Shown here one piece after another: positions 33,286 to 35,343 of a stretch of DNA of 35,343 nucleotides. The DNA comes from Chitinophagaceae bacterium (GTDB lineage: Bacteria; Bacteroidota; Bacteroidia; Chitinophagales; Chitinophagaceae). Where the stretch lies: contig JAJTCI010000010.1 in the NCBI GenBank assembly GCA_021323155.1, positions 1-35,343 of the forward strand, read 5' to 3'. How positions within the stretch are numbered: position 1 is the stretch's first letter; each line of letters opens with the position of its first letter. The translations under genes were made by a program, and so were the position numbers. Below the pieces are notes generated by a model, which had not been told where the DNA came from, searched no databases, and worked only from the letters and a program-made list of their open reading frames with translations.

Positions 33286-33323
33286 TAAAAATAAAACCCC
33301 GCCGGTGATTGAGGCAGGGCTTT
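33286..33323 (-). terminator. Rho-independent terminator of the outer-membrane protein gene
   Basis: On the minus strand AAAGCCCTGCC (33323-33313) and GGCGGGGTTTT (33303-33293) form an 11-bp stem including two G-T pairs, with a 9-nt loop, followed by ATTTTT. It separates the beta-barrel gene from hflX. Confidence 0.8.
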
Positions 33324-33340
33324 ATATTCAATCTGTTTGT

Positions 33341-34072
33341 TTAAAGTCCACTGATGGTTAGCCCGATGGACCAGGGACGTAATTCAGGTCCTACACCTTC
33401 TTTCAATAATGTAGTTATCTGGTATGCGCCATGCAGCGAGAAGATGCCGTATCCTACTCTCGCGGTGGCCGCGATCTTTGTTCCATTAAAGAATTTCTTG
33501 TCTGCCTCTTTCACAATATACTTGCTTCCGTAAAGGCTGGTCTCCGCTTTGTTTTGGAGGTCCTTTCCTTTAGTGAAAGCCTTGAGCATCGTACCCACTT
33601 TTGCACCCAGTGCGAACTTGAATCCGCCATCGGTTGAATTGGGATTGGACGTATATCTTAATTCAACCGGTGCTTCCAGGTAGATCGTGGTTAATTTGTA
33701 TTTGCTGAAATGATCCAGGCTGTCAGCCCTGCGGAAAGGCAATGTTGCCGCCGTAGACTTAAGGTCGATGTTCATTTTATCGAAGAAGATGTTGCTGCTG
33801 CCGATACCCGCCCCGTAAGCTACGCTCAACTTAGGGTTGTTCTGGAAAGGCTTCCCGAACATGAAATAGATATTGAAGTGCCGTGAAAATCCTTTTGTCC
33901 GGATGCTGTCTGGTTTGCCGGACCACCCATCGGCGCCAAACTGTATCAGCATGTGATCGCTGGCTTTGTCGGTGATGCCTACCTTGATATTTTGCGGCGC
34001 GGTAGTGGTATCCTGGGCAAACACGGAAGTGGCTGCGAAAAAGGAGATAAGCAGTGCGAAAATTTGTTTCAT
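33341..34072 (-). CDS. Outer-membrane beta-barrel protein (PorT-like family)
   Basis: This 243-aa protein has a Sec signal peptide (residues 1-19, ending TSVFA, then QDTTT). The mature part has alternating amphipathic strands of a small barrel, for example HMLIQFGADGWSG, HFNIYFMFGKPF, LSVAYGAGIGSSNIFF, LTTIYLEAPVELRYTS, FKFALGAKVGTML, IAATARVGYGIFSLHGAYQ and a terminal PWSIGLTISGL ending in a hydrophobic residue. This pattern, especially YLEAPVELRY, is usual for the PorT/outer-membrane beta-barrel family of Bacteroidota. Its exact role is unknown. The TATTTTTG element at 34177-34170 on the minus strand is a likely -7 box, giving a leader of about 90 nt. Confidence 0.85.
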   Translation of the reverse strand: MKQIFALLISFFAATSVFAQDTTTAPQNIKVGITDKASDHMLIQFGADGWSGKPDSIRTKGFSRHFNIYFMFGKPFQNNPKLSVAYGAGIGSSNIFFDKMNIDLKSTAATLPFRRADSLDHFSKYKLTTIYLEAPVELRYTSNPNSTDGGFKFALGAKVGTMLKAFTKGKDLQNKAETSLYGSKYIVKEADKKFFNGTKIAATARVGYGIFSLHGAYQITTLLKEGVGPELRPWSIGLTISGL

Positions 34073-34169
34073 CCGGAGTCTTTTGTTTTGTTTTGGCCTG
34101 TAGCCTTCTTTTCGCCACCCGGGGGCAGGTCAGGTTAAGGCTGTATTGGTGATCAATGGTGTAAGGAGG

Positions 34170-34177
34170 CAAAAATA
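34170..34177 (-). promoter_or_regulatory. -7 promoter element of the beta-barrel gene
   Basis: The minus strand reads TATTTTTG, an exact match to TAnnTTTG, about 100 bp upstream of the ATG at 34072. No clear -33 TTTG was found at the normal distance. Confidence 0.4.
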
Positions 34178-34291
34178 GCTGAATCAAACACTTATTGGGT
34201 TAAAATAAAGTCAAAAAGGGGCAGAGATTTATTTGCAACAGGGCATGGGCGGGGCTATTTTGCGGTTGCAAGCGCTATTCCAATTACATGA

Positions 34292-34699
34292 ATGACCATG
34301 AGTATGGATTCTTTTCTCGACGGCAAGAGCATTTTACTGGTAGAGGATAACACCATCAACCAGATGCTGGTTAAGTATACGCTGTCGGCTTCGGGAGCTA
34401 TGGTAGACATCTGTGATACGGGCTCCAAGGCATTGGAGAAATTGCATCACAAGCGGTATGATTTCATTCTTATGGACATTCACATGCCGGAGTTAGACGG
34501 TTTCCAGACAACCGAGATCATCAGGAATGAACTAAAACTGGATACTCCTATTCTTGCAATGACAGCGCTTTCGATCGGTATTGAAGAAGAAAAATGTTTT
34601 CGTGTAGGTATGAATGGATCCGTTTCCAAACCTTTCACCATTGATATCCTGAATACCGCGCTGGCAAAATGGGTGTATCGACAGCGTTCACCGGAATGA
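34292..34699 (+). CDS. Single-domain response regulator (receiver only)
   Basis: This 135-aa protein is a receiver domain without an output domain. Acidic residues are at LLVEDNTINQML, the phosphoacceptor Asp in DFILMDIHMPELDGF, the switch Thr in AMTAL and the conserved Lys in VSKPF. The wording EDNTINQML and MDIHMPELDG is typical of receivers belonging to hybrid histidine kinases, so a phosphorelay partner elsewhere is likely. The start is uncertain among three in-frame ATGs within 13 bp (34292, 34298, 34304). A 61-bp gap separates it from the next receiver gene. Confidence 0.92.
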   Translation: MTMSMDSFLDGKSILLVEDNTINQMLVKYTLSASGAMVDICDTGSKALEKLHHKRYDFILMDIHMPELDGFQTTEIIRNELKLDTPILAMTALSIGIEEEKCFRVGMNGSVSKPFTIDILNTALAKWVYRQRSPE

Positions 34700-34760
34700 C
34701 CCGTTTGGCATCCTTAGTAGATAATAGTATATTCAAGCTCCTGACAAGCCCTCCGCAAAA

Positions 34761-35123
34761 ATGAAAATCCTGGTCGCCGAAGATGAAGCCCTGATGCTCG
34801 CCGCCCTGGTGAGAAACCTGGAAACTGACGGGTACGAGGTGATCAGTACCACCGATGGCAGGGAGGCTTTGGAAAAATACCGCACCGAATCACCCGACCT
34901 GATCATCACTGATATACTGATGCCCTATACATCCGGCCTGGAGCTGATTGGTATTGTAAAATCAAACCCGGAAAAGAATATCCCGATCATTGTTCTTTCG
35001 GCCCTTGGCCAGGAAGCAACAGTGCTTGAGGCTTTCAATCTTGGCGCCGATGATTTTATCGCTAAGCCATTCAATCCGGGTGAGCTGAACCTGAGGGTCA
35101 AAAGGCTCCTTAAACGGAAATAG
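34761..35123 (+). CDS. Single-domain response regulator, second of three
   Basis: This 120-aa receiver domain alone has Asp/Glu pocket MKILVAEDEALML, phosphoacceptor Asp in DLIITDILMPYTSGLEL, Ser in the switch position (VLSAL) and Lys in IAKPFNPGELNLRVKRLLKRK. The last helix ends where an OmpR-type DNA-binding domain would be attached in longer homologues, but the frame stops there. It resembles the next gene much more than the first one, suggesting a tandem duplication. Confidence 0.92.
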   Translation: MKILVAEDEALMLAALVRNLETDGYEVISTTDGREALEKYRTESPDLIITDILMPYTSGLELIGIVKSNPEKNIPIIVLSALGQEATVLEAFNLGADDFIAKPFNPGELNLRVKRLLKRK

Positions 35124-35152
35124 CTTATTTTGCTTTACTGATACCGACGCTC

Positions 35153-35343
35153 ATGAAGATTCTTATCGCGGAAGATGAGCCGCTTATCCTCCAGACCATT
35201 GAATTAAAACTGAAGAAAGAGGGGTACGAGGTGATCGCCTGCGTAGACGGACTTGATGCTTTGCAAAAGATCGACTCCGAAAAGCCAGACCTGATCATTA
35301 CCGATATAATGATGCCATATATGTCCGGGCTTGAAGTAGTTCG
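35153..35343 (+). CDS. Response regulator, third of three, cut by the window end
   Basis: The frame from ATG 35153 runs off the window after 63 codons: MKILIAEDEPLILQTIELKL, then KKEGYEVIACVDGLDALQKI and DLIITDIMMPYMSGLEVV. It has the acidic pocket and the phosphoacceptor Asp of a receiver domain. It closely parallels the preceding gene (GYEVI, DLIITDI.MPY.SGLE). The gap is 29 bp, so the two are probably co-transcribed. Whether an output domain follows cannot be seen. Confidence 0.9.
   Translation, partial: MKILIAEDEPLILQTIELKLKKEGYEVIACVDGLDALQKIDSEKPDLIITDIMMPYMSGLEVV

Overview
The window comes from a member of the Bacteroidota, most likely Chitinophagaceae or a close relative. The evidence is a giant T9SS type B cargo protein next to a PorP/SprF-family gene, promoters of the Bacteroidota type (TAnnTTTG at -7), start codons with little Shine-Dalgarno signal, and a PadR/PspC operon of the kind common in this phylum. 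No phage, plasmid, insertion sequence or CRISPR signal was seen. Gene order looks like ordinary chromosome with one large surface-protein locus.

Left part (1-9.7 kb): paaZ (minus strand), a small low-affinity iron permease-family protein, then a tripartite RND efflux operon (lipoprotein adaptor, inner-membrane permease, TolC-like outer-membrane channel). The permease reading frame is broken near its 5' end by what looks like a deletion of about 26 bp. A methionine/kynurenine-type PLP aminotransferase follows, with a strong terminator about 130 bp past its stop.

Middle (9.7-16.8 kb): a 630-bp gene-free region holds a dense cluster of inverted and direct repeats and a PadR-type operator/promoter. 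These precede a three-gene operon: a 62-aa protein of unknown function, a PadR regulator, and a two-PspC-domain membrane protein. Next come a small lipoprotein, gcvT, an SRPBCC protein, a small membrane protein, and an AI-2E-family transporter gene that is also broken by an apparent small deletion.

Surface-protein locus (16.8-28.8 kb, minus strand): a 3630-aa secreted protein is followed after 70 bp by a PorP/SprF-like protein. The giant protein has an unusually regular core. Twelve Ig-like 'A' modules and six 'B' modules form an A-A-B super-repeat of 255-258 aa, followed by about eight PKD modules and a gliding-motility/T9SS type B C-terminal domain. By analogy with SprB/SprF, the neighbour probably helps bring the giant protein to the cell surface.

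Right part (28.8-35.3 kb): a MATE exporter, a tRNA-Asn gene preceded in the same transcript by a degenerate tRNA-like sequence carrying a 16-bp perfect palindrome, an unknown exported protein, hflX (TTG start), an outer-membrane beta-barrel protein, and three consecutive receiver-domain response regulators, the last cut by the window end.

Most unusual points: the A-A-B super-repeat, the tRNA-like leader ahead of tRNA-Asn, the repeat cluster at 9965-10034, and the two independent frame-breaking deletions that each fall in or beside a membrane segment of a transporter.
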